Assembly (NCBI RefSeq): GCF_009377345.1 | Contig: NZ_WBSL01000007.1 | Coordinates: 36,232 to 100,231, forward strand | Source: Deinococcus terrestris | GTDB taxonomy: Bacteria; Deinococcota; Deinococci; Deinococcales; Deinococcaceae | Direction of reading: 5' to 3' | DNA: 64,000 bases | Shown: one piece after another, positions 9,327-18,057 of the stretch | How positions within the stretch are numbered: the first letter of the stretch is position 1 | How the letters are laid out: each line of letters begins with the position of its first letter | Position numbers and translations under genes: made by a program | The notes under the pieces: model-generated | What the model was told of the DNA's origin: nothing | Seen by the model: only the letters and a program-made list of their open reading frames with translations | Database searches by the model: none

Positions 9327-10168
9327 AAAATGTTTGCGCCATCGTAGTCACTTATAATAGGCAAGCCTCACTCGAAAAATGTATTCAAGCGATCCGATCC
9401 CAGTCCTATCCGACAGATATACTTGTTGTGGACAATGCTAGTACGGATGGTACTCCTAAGTATATCAAAGAGATGTACCCGGAAATCAGTCTGATTCAGC
9501 TTGATGAAAATCTTGGTGGTGCTGGGGGATTTTCGGCTGGAGTAAAGTACGCTCGCGATCATCTTTCGGCCGATTGGTACGTTCTGCTGGATGATGACGC
9601 CTTCATGCATCATGATTGCGTTTTGAATATGGTCTCATACATGAATGATGTCAATTACGCGCACAGCGTGTTGATATCGAGACTAATCGATGATGCATCT
9701 TACTTCGAGGCAGAGCGCGGTGCAATGCCTGTGGACAAAGGCACTTTTGTCGGCTTCTTTATTTCTTCAGAAATGGTCGGGAACATTGGGGAACCTAAAG
9801 GGGATTATTTCATCTACTGGGATGATGCGGAATACTCCTATAGGGCGAAAAATGCATCCTACGGCATTTATAGGGTGGGAGAGAGCATTATAGAGCATAA
9901 GGACTGGAGTGGCCGAGGCCAGTTAAATATCAGGTACGGCCCAGTGAAATTCAACTATACTCCGCTGGCGGGCTGGCGGACTTACTACCTTATCAGGAAC
10001 AGATTCCTTTGTGATTCAGATTCCGGGCACTCGATGTGGAAGGCTGGCCTGAGTGCGCTCAAGTATCTCCTTAAAACCATGTTGGTCAAGCCGTCCAACA
10101 CCGTAATAGTGCTGAAGGCAATGCTTCATGGTGTGACAGGTCGCAGAGGCAAGCTGATTTCCCCCTGA
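9323..10168 (+). CDS. Family 2 glycosyltransferase, GlfT/rhamnosyltransferase-like
   Basis: A 281-residue inverting GT-A enzyme starting with GTG in a GTGA overlap with the flippase gene. It opens CAIVVTYNRQASLEKCIQAI, then has ILVVDNASTDGT (nucleotide binding), GGAGGFSAGVKYA and the metal-binding DDDAF near residue 90. This order resembles galactofuranosyl- and rhamnosyltransferases. The predicted job is transfer of one sugar to the growing lipid-linked oligosaccharide in the cytoplasm. No membrane anchor is evident. Codon use and base composition are AT-rich compared with the flanks, which suggests that this block was acquired separately. Donor and acceptor cannot be stated. Confidence 0.87.
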   Translation: MKNVCAIVVTYNRQASLEKCIQAIRSQSYPTDILVVDNASTDGTPKYIKEMYPEISLIQLDENLGGAGGFSAGVKYARDHLSADWYVLLDDDAFMHHDCVLNMVSYMNDVNYAHSVLISRLIDDASYFEAERGAMPVDKGTFVGFFISSEMVGNIGEPKGDYFIYWDDAEYSYRAKNASYGIYRVGESIIEHKDWSGRGQLNIRYGPVKFNYTPLAGWRTYYLIRNRFLCDSDSGHSMWKAGLSALKYLLKTMLVKPSNTVIVLKAMLHGVTGRRGKLISP

Positions 10169-10215
10169 AGAATCTTAAATAACAGCAGACAGCTTTTGAG
10201 TAGTTAGGAGAACAG

Positions 10216-10977
10216 ATGTACAGTGTATCGGTGTGCATGGCTTCTTATAATGGTGGGCAGTATATATCTGAACAGATTGATTCGATTTTGCCTCAGTTAA
10301 ATAATGATGATGAACTTATCATCGTCGATGACGGTTCCACCGATCTAACCTTAGAGATTATAAAAGACTATTCCAACCCCATGATAAAGCTGTACGCCAA
10401 CAGGGTCAATCTAGGGGTGGTTGACTCTTTTGAGAAATCTCTATCGCTGGCTTCTGGCGACATCATAATTCTATCTGATCAGGATGATATTTGGCTTCCG
10501 GGAAGGGTTCAGGCTGTCAGGGATACTTTTAGAGATATTGAGGGCGCGAGTGTAGTTGTGGTGAATGCTTATCTTATGCACGATGACAGGATAGATCTCG
10601 AAACCTTTTACGAAGTGCGCCGTAGTGGTGCCGGGATGCTGAAAAACTTATATAAGAACACGTATATAGGGTGCTGCATGGCTGTGCGCAGAGAAGTTTT
10701 AGAGCTGGCTTTGCCATTTCCGAAACACATAACCATGCACGACCAGTGGTTGGGCCTTGTTGGGGAACTGTGCGGCAAGAGTACATTCCTCGAAGATCGT
10801 TTTGTCGTTTATAGGAGGCACGGTGGCAACCTTACCGGTTTGACCAGAGGGAAAATAAAGAGCGTGATCAACAAAAGACTGATAGCGGCCTCAATGGTCG
10901 CCGAAGCCTACGGAAGGAAGATTTTCGGCCATAAAACGCTCAAAGAGCACCAGACAGAGTGTGCCTCATATGAGTAA
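10216..10977 (+). CDS. Family 2 glycosyltransferase (GT-A)
   Basis: A 253-residue GT2 enzyme preceded by a good ribosome site (TTAGGAG nine bases before the ATG). The N-terminus VSVCMASYNGGQYISEQIDS, the IIVDDGSTD motif and the SDQDDIWLPGR metal and donor site are classic for sugar transferases of bacterial O-antigen clusters. It lies in the AT-rich core of the locus. The last codons overlap the next gene by eight bases. Its length is at the short end for the family but both ends look natural. Function beyond adding one sugar is unknown. Confidence 0.87.
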   Translation: MYSVSVCMASYNGGQYISEQIDSILPQLNNDDELIIVDDGSTDLTLEIIKDYSNPMIKLYANRVNLGVVDSFEKSLSLASGDIIILSDQDDIWLPGRVQAVRDTFRDIEGASVVVVNAYLMHDDRIDLETFYEVRRSGAGMLKNLYKNTYIGCCMAVRREVLELALPFPKHITMHDQWLGLVGELCGKSTFLEDRFVVYRRHGGNLTGLTRGKIKSVINKRLIAASMVAEAYGRKIFGHKTLKEHQTECASYE

Positions 10978-11893
10978 GTTGACTTTGGTGGTGCCGACCC
11001 TCAACGCCGCTGGCTACATCTCCCAGTTCGTGGGCGGCTTGAACCGGCAGGTTCGTCAGCCTGACAGAGTCATTATTCTCGACTCTGCCTCTACCGATGG
11101 AAGCCCGCAGCTTTGGCGAGAGCAGGGACTTGAAGTGGTTTCCATTCCCAGGGGCACCTTTGACCACGGCGGTACCCGTAATCTAGGCGCTCGGCTGGCG
11201 GGTGAGGGCATCTGCTGCTTTTTGACGCAAGATGCGGTCATGGCGTCGCCGCAAACCTTGGCCGCGTTGATCGAGCCTCTCGAGAAAGGGCAGGCGGCGG
11301 CCACGTTCGGGCGCCAGCTCCCCCGGCCCGAGGCGTCGCCTGCTGAGCGGTACGCCCGGTATTTCCAGTACCGGGCCGCCAGTGAGTGCCGCTCGGCCCA
11401 GGACGTGCCTGGCCTCGGCGTCCGCGCGTACCGTTTTACCAATGTCTGCTCAGCCGTTCGTCTGGAGAAGTTCTGGGCTGTGGGCGGTTTCCCAGAACGC
11501 ATCATTTTGAACGAGGATATGTTGCTGGTGGCCCGCCTGTTCGCGGCGGGGGAGCGCGTATGTTATGTGGGTGCGGCGGAGGTGCTGCATTCACACGACT
11601 ACACGCTCAAGCAGCAGTTTCAGCGACACTTTGATATCGGGGCTTCTTTTGCAGACGCCGCAGAGCTGCTCCGCGGAGCCAGGGTGGGGGGTGAAGGGGT
11701 GCGTTTTGCCGTGGGTCAAATGGGCTATCTGGTTCGCCTTGGGGAGTGGAGGCAGGTTCCCGCTGCCGTTGGCGATCTGGGTGCCCGTATGCTCGGCTTC
11801 CAACTGGGACGGCGACACCAAGCCCTGCCTACCCCCCTCAAAAAGAAATTGAGCATGCACAGCTACCACTGGGATCAAAAGGAGCAGAGATGA
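10970..11893 (+). CDS. Family 2 glycosyltransferase, probable rhamnosyltransferase
   Basis: A 307-residue GT2 enzyme read from ATG 10970, which overlaps the previous stop; a GTG nine bases earlier is possible. The motifs LTLVVPTLNAAGYISQFVGG, IILDSASTDGS, CCFLTQDAVMASP and NEDMLLVARL are present. The FLTQDA block is typical of rhamnosyltransferases, and the four rml genes for dTDP-rhamnose begin at the very next base, so rhamnose is the likely donor. The start codon of rmlB lies inside this gene's stop (ATGA), again suggesting coupled translation. Composition returns to high GC within this gene, marking the right edge of the first AT-rich block. Confidence 0.88.
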   Translation: MSKLTLVVPTLNAAGYISQFVGGLNRQVRQPDRVIILDSASTDGSPQLWREQGLEVVSIPRGTFDHGGTRNLGARLAGEGICCFLTQDAVMASPQTLAALIEPLEKGQAAATFGRQLPRPEASPAERYARYFQYRAASECRSAQDVPGLGVRAYRFTNVCSAVRLEKFWAVGGFPERIILNEDMLLVARLFAAGERVCYVGAAEVLHSHDYTLKQQFQRHFDIGASFADAAELLRGARVGGEGVRFAVGQMGYLVRLGEWRQVPAAVGDLGARMLGFQLGRRHQALPTPLKKKLSMHSYHWDQKEQR

Positions 11894-12924
11894 CCGGACA
11901 CCACGCTCTTCTCGTGACAGGAGGCTGCGGCTTTATTGGCAGCAACTTCGTGCGGTACTGGTTGAAACAGCATCCGGAGAGCAAGGTGGTGGTGTACGAC
12001 AAACTCACCTACGCCGGGCGAAAGGAAAACCTGCACGATGTGTGGGGCAGCCCCGGCCTATCGCTGGTGGTGGGCGATATTGGAGACAGAGATCTGGTCC
12101 GGCGCACCTGTCAGGACCATGCCATCGATTTGATAGTCAATTTTGCAGCGGAAACCCATGTGGACCAGAGCATTCTGGGGCCCCTGGTTTTTACGGACAC
12201 CAACGTGCGCGGCACCCATGTCCTGCTGGAAGTGGCCCGTGAACTGGGGATTCGGCTGCACCATATCAGCACCGACGAGGTGTACGGCCACATCCGCGAC
12301 GGGCACCAGAGCGTGGAAACCGATGAGCTGGCGCCGCGCAGCCCCTACGCCGCGAGCAAGGCGGCCGCCGATCAGCTGGTTCAGGCCTACGCGATCACCT
12401 ACGGCCTCTCCGTGACCATCACCCGTGGGGCGAACAACGTGGGACCGTACCAGTATCCGGAAAAGGCGGTGCCGCTGTTTTCCACCAACGCCCTTCTGGG
12501 CGAGCCCCTTCCGGTGTATGGCGACGGTCAGCAGATGCGTGACTACGCCCACGTCGAGGATCACTGCACCGGGATTGAGGCAGTCCTTTTGAAAGGGAAG
12601 GCTGGTGAGGTCTACAACGTGGGAACCGGGCACGAAATGACCAACCTGGAGATGGTCGACATCGTGCTGGAGACTCTGGGGCAGGATCACCGGCTGGTCC
12701 GGCATGTGGCCGACCGCCCCGGCCATGACCGCCGCTATTCCATGAATGTGGACAAACTGCGTGCGCTAGGATGGACGCCGAAGTACGACCCTCGGCAGGC
12801 GGTGGCCGAGGCGGCGAGGTGGTACGCAGACAACCGTTGGTGGTGGGAACCCATCCGCCGCGGCGCGTTTCGTGAGTATTACCAGAAGCAGTATGGCGAG
12901 CGTCTGGAGGCCGCCCGCCCATGA
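11890..12924 (+). CDS. rmlB: dTDP-glucose 4,6-dehydratase RmlB
   Basis: A 344-residue SDR enzyme, normal length. It removes water from dTDP-glucose to give dTDP-4-keto-6-deoxyglucose, step two of dTDP-rhamnose synthesis. The NAD motif [15 protein letters not shown] opens the protein; STDEVYG and the catalytic YAASK are intact, as is [14 protein letters not shown]. The start is the ATG in the ATGA overlap, with GGAG nine bases upstream; an in-frame extension into the preceding gene is rejected. It is followed by rmlA with another ATGA overlap. The order B-A-C-D is one of the usual orders for this pathway. Confidence 0.96.
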   Translation: MTGHHALLVTGGCGFIGSNFVRYWLKQHPESKVVVYDKLTYAGRKENLHDVWGSPGLSLVVGDIGDRDLVRRTCQDHAIDLIVNFAAETHVDQSILGPLVFTDTNVRGTHVLLEVARELGIRLHHISTDEVYGHIRDGHQSVETDELAPRSPYAASKAAADQLVQAYAITYGLSVTITRGANNVGPYQYPEKAVPLFSTNALLGEPLPVYGDGQQMRDYAHVEDHCTGIEAVLLKGKAGEVYNVGTGHEMTNLEMVDIVLETLGQDHRLVRHVADRPGHDRRYSMNVDKLRALGWTPKYDPRQAVAEAARWYADNRWWWEPIRRGAFREYYQKQYGERLEAARP

Positions 12925-13820
12925 CCTGCGCCCACCCTTCGCGCCGCGGCATCATCCTGGCGGGCGGCAGTGGGACGCGGTTGTACCCAGCGACCCTGGC
13001 AGTCAGCAAGCAGCTGCTTCCCATCTACGACAAGCCGATGATCTACTACCCGCTGACCACACTGATGCTGGGCGGGATGCGCGAGATCCTGATTATCTCG
13101 ACCCCCGAGGACACCCCCCGCTTCAGGCAACTTCTGGGCGACGGCTCGCAGTGGGGAATCGAGCTGAAGTATGCCGTGCAGGCCAAACCCGACGGACTGG
13201 CCCAGGCTTTTCTGATCGGCGAGGAGTTCCTGGCTGGGCATCCCAGTTCGCTGATTCTGGGCGACAACATCTTTTACGGGAATGACCTGTCAGACCTGAT
13301 GCTGTCTGCCAATGCCAGGACGCAGGGTGCCACGGTGTTCGCCTATCAGGTGAGCGACCCGGAGCGTTACGGTGTGGTGGAATTTGACCGACAGGGCCGC
13401 GCCCTGAGTATCGAGGAAAAGCCCGCCCGGCCGAGGTCCGACTTTGCAGTCACGGGGCTGTACTTCTATGACGGGCAGGTGGTTGAGCGGGCGCGGGGCA
13501 TCAGACCCTCGGCACGTGGCGAACTGGAAATCACCGATCTGAACAACCTGTATCTCGAGGAAGGCACCCTTGACGTGCAGTTGATGCGGCGGGGGTTCGC
13601 CTGGCTGGATACCGGCACGCACGAGAGCATGCTCGAAGCCAGCCTCTTTATCCAGACCATTGAGCACCGTCAGGGCCTCAAGGTCGCCTCACCCGAAGAG
13701 ATTGCGTGGCGGAGCGGCTGGATCGGGACCGAGCAACTCACCGAGCAGGCCCGCAAGCTCGCCAAGAACCAGTACGGCAGGTATCTGCTCAAAATCAGTG
13801 AGGAAAAGTTGCATGGCTGA
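12921..13820 (+). CDS. rmlA: Glucose-1-phosphate thymidylyltransferase RmlA
   Basis: A 299-residue nucleotidyltransferase that joins dTTP and glucose-1-phosphate to make dTDP-glucose, the first and usually feedback-inhibited step of dTDP-rhamnose synthesis. The signature [20 protein letters not shown] is complete, followed by [18 protein letters not shown] and [20 protein letters not shown]. It has normal length for the short RmlA class. It overlaps rmlB by four bases and rmlC by eight. A four-step block of complete rml genes strongly implies rhamnose in the surface polymer. Confidence 0.96.
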   Translation: MTCAHPSRRGIILAGGSGTRLYPATLAVSKQLLPIYDKPMIYYPLTTLMLGGMREILIISTPEDTPRFRQLLGDGSQWGIELKYAVQAKPDGLAQAFLIGEEFLAGHPSSLILGDNIFYGNDLSDLMLSANARTQGATVFAYQVSDPERYGVVEFDRQGRALSIEEKPARPRSDFAVTGLYFYDGQVVERARGIRPSARGELEITDLNNLYLEEGTLDVQLMRRGFAWLDTGTHESMLEASLFIQTIEHRQGLKVASPEEIAWRSGWIGTEQLTEQARKLAKNQYGRYLLKISEEKLHG

Positions 13821-14382
13821 CACGGCTAACCGCTCCGGTCTTCATCCCATCAAGCTGGCCCCCGAGTATGCCGGGGCGCTGGCGTTCGAGAGCTATCCGG
13901 CCCAGCCCCAGATTGAGGGGGTCTGGTTCCACAGCCTGAAGAAAAATCGCAGCGAAAACGGCGCTTTCATGGAGTATCTCCGGCTCGGCGAACACGGCGT
14001 GCAGGGGCTGCCAGGGACGCTCACGCCCCGGCAAATCAGCGTGTCGTGGGCCGCGCCGGGGCGAATCAACGCCTTTCACATCCACGTCAAACAGGAACAG
14101 AACGAACTCTGGTGCGTTTTGCACGGCCAACTGACCATCTGGTTGGTGGACTGCCGGGCGGACAGCCCCACCCTGGGTGTGCGGCGCAAGCTGGTCTTCA
14201 GCGGCGAGCAGCCTATGCTGGTGCATATCCCCAGTGGTGTGGCGCACGGCTATCAGGCCGGTGAGAACGGCGCGACCCTGCTCTACACCATGGACGCCCA
14301 GTTCGACATCAGCGACCCGAACGAGGGCCGTTTGCCCTGGCACTTTTTCGGCGAGGACCTCTGGGCCGAGGACCGGGGCTAA
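13813..14382 (+). CDS. rmlC: dTDP-4-dehydrorhamnose 3,5-epimerase RmlC
   Basis: A 189-residue cupin that epimerises C3 and C5 of dTDP-4-keto-6-deoxyglucose. It is read from ATG 13813, which has GAGG about eight bases upstream; an earlier in-frame start lies inside rmlA and is rejected. The cupin core is visible in [18 protein letters not shown] with the active-site His, then [10 protein letters not shown] and [15 protein letters not shown]. The N-terminal part is more divergent than in textbook RmlC, so a related epimerase is possible, but the position between rmlA and rmlD supports this call. The stop shares its last base with the next ATG (TAATG). Confidence 0.9.
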   Translation: MADTANRSGLHPIKLAPEYAGALAFESYPAQPQIEGVWFHSLKKNRSENGAFMEYLRLGEHGVQGLPGTLTPRQISVSWAAPGRINAFHIHVKQEQNELWCVLHGQLTIWLVDCRADSPTLGVRRKLVFSGEQPMLVHIPSGVAHGYQAGENGATLLYTMDAQFDISDPNEGRLPWHFFGEDLWAEDRG

Positions 14383-15110
14383 TGCTGAAGTTTCTGTTGA
14401 CCGGCGGAAGCGGACGGCTCGGCACCGAGTTGCGTGCCCTGTTGCCCGGGGTGGTGGCCCCCTCGTCCAGTGAAATGAACCTGTTGGACGCGGCGCAGGT
14501 GCACGGCGTCATCCAACGTGAGGCCCCGGACATCATCGTTCACGCGGCGGCCTACACCAACGTGAGCGGCGCGGAGCAAGACCGGGAAGCCTGCTGGCAG
14601 ACCAATGTGGTCGGTACCCGGCACATAGCCGCCGCCGCGAACGGTGTCGAGGCCAAGCTCGTCCATATCAGCACGGATTACGTGTTCAGTGGCGAGGAGG
14701 GCGGCTACCAGGAAGACGACGTGCCGGGGCCGGTGGTCAACTACTACTCGCTCACCAAACTGGTCGCCGAGGAAGCTGCCCGCGCAGCCCGCAGGCACCT
14801 GATTGTGCGAACCAGCTTTCGCCCACGCGAGTTTCAACATCCCGCAGCTTTTTCCGACGTCTACACCGGGCAGGACTACGTGGACGTCATCGCGCCGGAA
14901 ATCGCTCTGGCAGTGCGGCACGCGCTGGATATCGGAGACAGGGTGCTGCACATCGTCACCGAGCGCAAAAGTGTCTATGAACTCGCCCGGCGCCGCAAAC
15001 CGGATGTGAAGGAAGGGAAGCGGGCCGACGCCGGGGTGCTGCTGCCGGGCGACGTGAGTCTCGATACGCAGCGGTGGCAGGTTGTCAGGGCGCTTGTTTG
15101 TGGGAAGTGA
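14382..15110 (+). CDS. rmlD: dTDP-4-dehydrorhamnose reductase-like SDR (RmlD), short form
   Basis: A 242-residue SDR expected to reduce dTDP-4-keto-rhamnose with NAD(P)H, completing dTDP-L-rhamnose. The motifs are LLTGGSGRLGTELRALLPG at the N-terminus, IIVHAAAYTNV, the catalytic Ser/Thr in HISTDYVFSGE and YYSLTK for YxxxK. Typical RmlD is about 280-300 residues; this one is short and its last 60 residues do not resemble the usual C-terminal substrate domain, ending in an Arg-rich region. Position as the last gene of rmlBACD supports the function. It may be a trimmed paralogue, so specificity should be regarded as likely rather than proven. Confidence 0.82.
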   Translation: MLKFLLTGGSGRLGTELRALLPGVVAPSSSEMNLLDAAQVHGVIQREAPDIIVHAAAYTNVSGAEQDREACWQTNVVGTRHIAAAANGVEAKLVHISTDYVFSGEEGGYQEDDVPGPVVNYYSLTKLVAEEAARAARRHLIVRTSFRPREFQHPAAFSDVYTGQDYVDVIAPEIALAVRHALDIGDRVLHIVTERKSVYELARRRKPDVKEGKRADAGVLLPGDVSLDTQRWQVVRALVCGK

Positions 15111-15336
15111 AGCCCCTATTCCAGGCGCCGAAGAGCCGTAAAGTGCCACTGGACGCGTCCTCCTGTGCCGTGAGAGAGGTGCCACCTTGAACGTGGTCGA
15201 AGACATCCATCCGATGTCATCCGGCGGACTGGTGGCAGTCACAGGACAGTGAAGATCGAAAGCCAGAAACTAGTTTCGACTGCGCCAGACGGCGTTATCC
15301 GTAGTTCCAAACAAGGGTTTGGTCAGTTTCAGAACT

Positions 15337-16578
15337 ATGATTCTATCTAAGCGTGCGCTGACGTCTATTCTAATTGCCTTATTGGTCGGAGTCCAATTCA
15401 TCCCAAAGGTGAATCTGGGCTTTCAGGTCAGGCCAGACGATCTGATTTATTTGCTCAGCTTTGGCTTTCTGGTAATCCTTTTCAGATCACTTCCGTTGGT
15501 GGTGCTGGGCTATGGTGCCACAATCTTATTAAGCAACTTCATTCACTTCTACAATGCGCTCGCCTTAGATGCCAGAGGCTTCCTTTTTGTAGGGAGGTAT
15601 ACGGCGTTCGCGCTTATGGTCGGCCTTGGCGCCTGGCTTCGTCAAGGCATCTCACCCTATTTTGGCAGAACTCTTTGGAGGGTTCTGTCCTGTTTCGCCG
15701 TGGTGCAGGCCGCCGTAGTGATCGCGCAACGTTGGGGCGCCTTGCCAATCATCATAGATAACAACCTGGTTATCAATGCCTCCAGAGCAACTGGCATGAC
15801 CTCCCATCCTACAGAATTGGGATTTGTCAATCTGTTGCTCATAGCACTCGCCTACCAAATCACACATTCCGGAAAGCGAAGAGTGGGATTTTACTTTGTA
15901 ATTCTGTGTTTTGTTGGGGCATTGGTCGCTGCGGACAGCAGAACGAGTTTGGTCGGCGGACTTGTCATGATATGTCTGTACGAGCTTTATACACGGCGCG
16001 GAAGTATAAAACATAGTGTGTATCGCTGGGCGCTGTCCCCTCTCCTGGTTCTAGGAGGGTGGTTCGTCGTGAGTCAAAGTGGCCGAGTCGCGGAAGTCCT
16101 GAGCAGTGGAAATGCAACATTTGTCACCCAGACACTTCGGGACCCTCGTCATGTCGATGATTTTAGCAACATCAATCCACAACTTGCTCCAAGAAACGTA
16201 GATCCAAGCCTGTATGTTCGTATCAAGAAGTGGGGACATATCCTGGCTGATGTCGAGGCCCGCCCCTTGACGGGGAGTGGGCCAGGAGCGTACGGGGCCG
16301 CAGTTGATGGCCTATATATGCGCATACTGGGAGAGGGTGGGATCCTGGGCCTGGCCGTATACTTGTCTGGACTTGGCATTTTGTTTTTTTCAGCGAAATC
16401 GTTCTACTTCCGCTTATTCTTCTTGGCTATTCTCTTCTCCAGCATCTTTATAGATGCACTCTTCTTCAGTAGATTTGCGTATGTATTCTACCTCTACGCT
16501 GGCCTGCAAATTTCCGGGGGCGCCGCACGCATAGAAGCTCTGGGTGTAGATACGGGCCTAACCAATGTCCGACTTTAA
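15337..16578 (+). CDS. Wzy-like O-antigen/polysaccharide polymerase, multi-pass membrane protein
   Basis: A 413-residue protein with roughly ten to twelve hydrophobic helices and one large extracytoplasmic loop around residues 235-300, the layout of Wzy/O-antigen ligase family proteins. The region SRATGMTSHPTELGFVNLL and the later GSGPGAYGAAVDGLYMRILGEGG match the conserved parts (HPTE..G and the GxGPG..... loop). It is predicted to join repeat units on the outer face of the membrane. ATG 15337 was chosen over TTG 15319; neither has a strong ribosome site. The gene is much more AT-rich than the rml block before it. A 226-base gap precedes it with no gene seen. Polymerase versus ligase cannot be settled by eye. 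Confidence 0.85.
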   Translation: MILSKRALTSILIALLVGVQFIPKVNLGFQVRPDDLIYLLSFGFLVILFRSLPLVVLGYGATILLSNFIHFYNALALDARGFLFVGRYTAFALMVGLGAWLRQGISPYFGRTLWRVLSCFAVVQAAVVIAQRWGALPIIIDNNLVINASRATGMTSHPTELGFVNLLLIALAYQITHSGKRRVGFYFVILCFVGALVAADSRTSLVGGLVMICLYELYTRRGSIKHSVYRWALSPLLVLGGWFVVSQSGRVAEVLSSGNATFVTQTLRDPRHVDDFSNINPQLAPRNVDPSLYVRIKKWGHILADVEARPLTGSGPGAYGAAVDGLYMRILGEGGILGLAVYLSGLGILFFSAKSFYFRLFFLAILFSSIFIDALFFSRFAYVFYLYAGLQISGGAARIEALGVDTGLTNVRL

Positions 16579-17044
16579 CATAGACCTTCTGGCTCCCGCG
16601 GGAGCCGGGTGGAGTGGAATAGGCTGGGATGGAATCAATTATTTCAAAAACATAGAAACATTTCCGGCTATGGTCGGCTGGAACTCAAGAGAGTCTGTTC
16701 GGGGAAAAGTGTTTTTAAAAGTTTATCCGATTGCTGAATCGTGCGGCTGGGTGGAACTGAAGGTCAATGACAAATCCAGTGGCCGTGTTCCGCTTACGCC
16801 CGATACATTTCCTGAGGTCAGTGTAGATTTGACATTTTTATCAGGAGACAACACGGCGAGCATCACATCGGATTGTCCTGCAAATGGTCTACGGGTCTAC
16901 AAATTTCAGGCGCATGTTTTGGCGCCTGCTTCCACACCAGTTGGTCAGCAGATTGCGGCAGGTATGGTGGCCTCGTTGCTCGTATGGCTCTTGTGGCGCT
17001 TGTTGGTGTCCCGCCCCCAGACCCGTGCCACGGGAAGCTCTTGA
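16565..17044 (+). CDS. Unknown protein with C-terminal membrane helix, overlapping the polymerase gene
   Basis: A 159-residue protein of unrecognised family. It starts 14 bases before the polymerase stop, so it is the last gene of the polysaccharide block and probably coupled to it. Residues 1-120 look like a beta-rich globular domain with two cysteines (ESCGW and SDCPAN) that might form a disulfide. Residues 130-150 (AAGMVASLLVWLLWRLL) are one membrane helix followed by a positive tail. There is no N-terminal signal, so topology would be tail-anchored with the domain in the cytoplasm, unless a non-classical route puts it outside. AT-rich like its neighbour. A helper of polymerisation is plausible from position only. 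Confidence 0.65.
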   Translation: MSDFNIDLLAPAGAGWSGIGWDGINYFKNIETFPAMVGWNSRESVRGKVFLKVYPIAESCGWVELKVNDKSSGRVPLTPDTFPEVSVDLTFLSGDNTASITSDCPANGLRVYKFQAHVLAPASTPVGQQIAAGMVASLLVWLLWRLLVSRPQTRATGSS

Positions 17045-17208
17045 TGACCGCCGAAGTGCGAATCGACCTTCTCCAGGAATTAGGCGCCGTGGCGCACGTT
17101 CCAGAGCTCGCCCATGCCATTTGCCAGTTGCGGTGGACGCCGCGTCTGTAGAGGCTGACAGGGCAGAGGCGTAGACTCAGGGCGCAGAACTGATCCTGGC
17201 CGATTCAC

Positions 17209-17403
17209 GTACCGAGACTCGCCGACTTGGTGGCCAAGCGACCCAGGTCCGCGCTGGGCGTCTGGGGCGAGGCGGGCTTGGGGAAGACCCACACAGCCCT
17301 GGTCCTGCCGGTCTGCCACAGTTCGTCGGCAGTACTCTCCGCGCTGCTGGCGGCTTCCACGGGCGTGAATGCCACCCACGCCCCCCGGCAGGAGCACACA
17401 TGA
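17209..17403 (+). pseudogene. Remnant of a P-loop ATPase regulator (SARP/LuxR-type NTPase fragment)
   Basis: An open stretch without a credible start that encodes RLADLVAKRPRSALGVWGEA immediately followed by GLGKTHTALVLPV, giving a good Walker A (GEAGLGKTH). This arrangement is familiar from the ATPase part of SARP or LuxR-like regulators. The frame stops at 17401 after about 64 codons, and nothing recognisable continues in other frames. A 36-codon frame at 17044-17151 just upstream is also unassigned. I read this as debris of a larger regulator gene. An intact SARP-type gene lies at 22180-23577, but that one has no Walker A segment. Confidence 0.5.
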
Positions 17404-17708
17404 CGGAACAGCATGCCAGCAGGGTAGGTCCAGCGGAAGGCCGCGTCCTCGTCAACCCCATCGGGGGGACGAATGATGCTCAAGGTTCCCGACACCTTGA
17501 CGGTGGGCGTCTACTCCATCAGGTACGGCAGGCTCGAGTTCGTTTCAGGCGGAAGATCTGCCCTGGCGCCGTCAGTAGCGCGGGGAGTCTGGATGTGCTG
17601 GAGCACCCGCCGCTGGCGAACGGTCGCCAAGCTCATGCCCCCGCTCACCAGTTCGGCCGCGTGACTGACGCTCTGCTCTGGTAACGGAGCCGTCCCCCGC
17701 GTCCGTCC
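17404..17708. other. Gene-free stretch
   Basis: About 305 bases between the ATPase fragment and a small membrane frame. Short frames on both strands lack family features and ribosome sites. It probably belongs to the same decayed region as the fragment to its left. Confidence 0.5.
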
Positions 17709-17921
17709 TTGGTGGTCTGGAAGGGAAAGGGGCCGCGGATAGCGCTGAGGTTCCCGGTGCGACGTCTCGCCCCGCCTCTCCTTTTCACCCTGGCCATCCT
17801 CCTGGACACTTCGCAACTCGCGCTGACGGCGATGGGGGCGCTGGTCACGGTCTGGGGCGTCTTCGCCATCTGGGCGCTGCGACGGAAACCGGCGGATCGA
17901 CCTCTGCCTCAGGCGGCCTGA
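17709..17921 (+). CDS. Possible small two-helix membrane protein
   Basis: A 70-codon frame starting with TTG and no convincing ribosome site. It encodes a short basic start, then two hydrophobic stretches (LAPPLLFTLAILL and LTAMGALVTVWGVFAIWAL) separated by a small turn, ending in a basic tail. The pattern is credible for a small membrane protein or for the end of a larger decayed one. The stop codon sits in a TGATACGGGT word shared with the stop-codon repeats at 28306 and 30856. The family is not recognised. Confidence 0.35.
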   Translation: MVVWKGKGPRIALRFPVRRLAPPLLFTLAILLDTSQLALTAMGALVTVWGVFAIWALRRKPADRPLPQAA

Positions 17922-18057
17922 TACGGGTACTGGCAATCCGTTCCCGAACTGGGAAAGCGCCGACCGGGCCGAACAGTTTCTGTAGCTGCTGGGTTGGAAT
18001 CCGTGTAACGCGGGCGGGGGCAGCGTCCCCACGTCCCGGTTGGAGGACAATTCCCCT

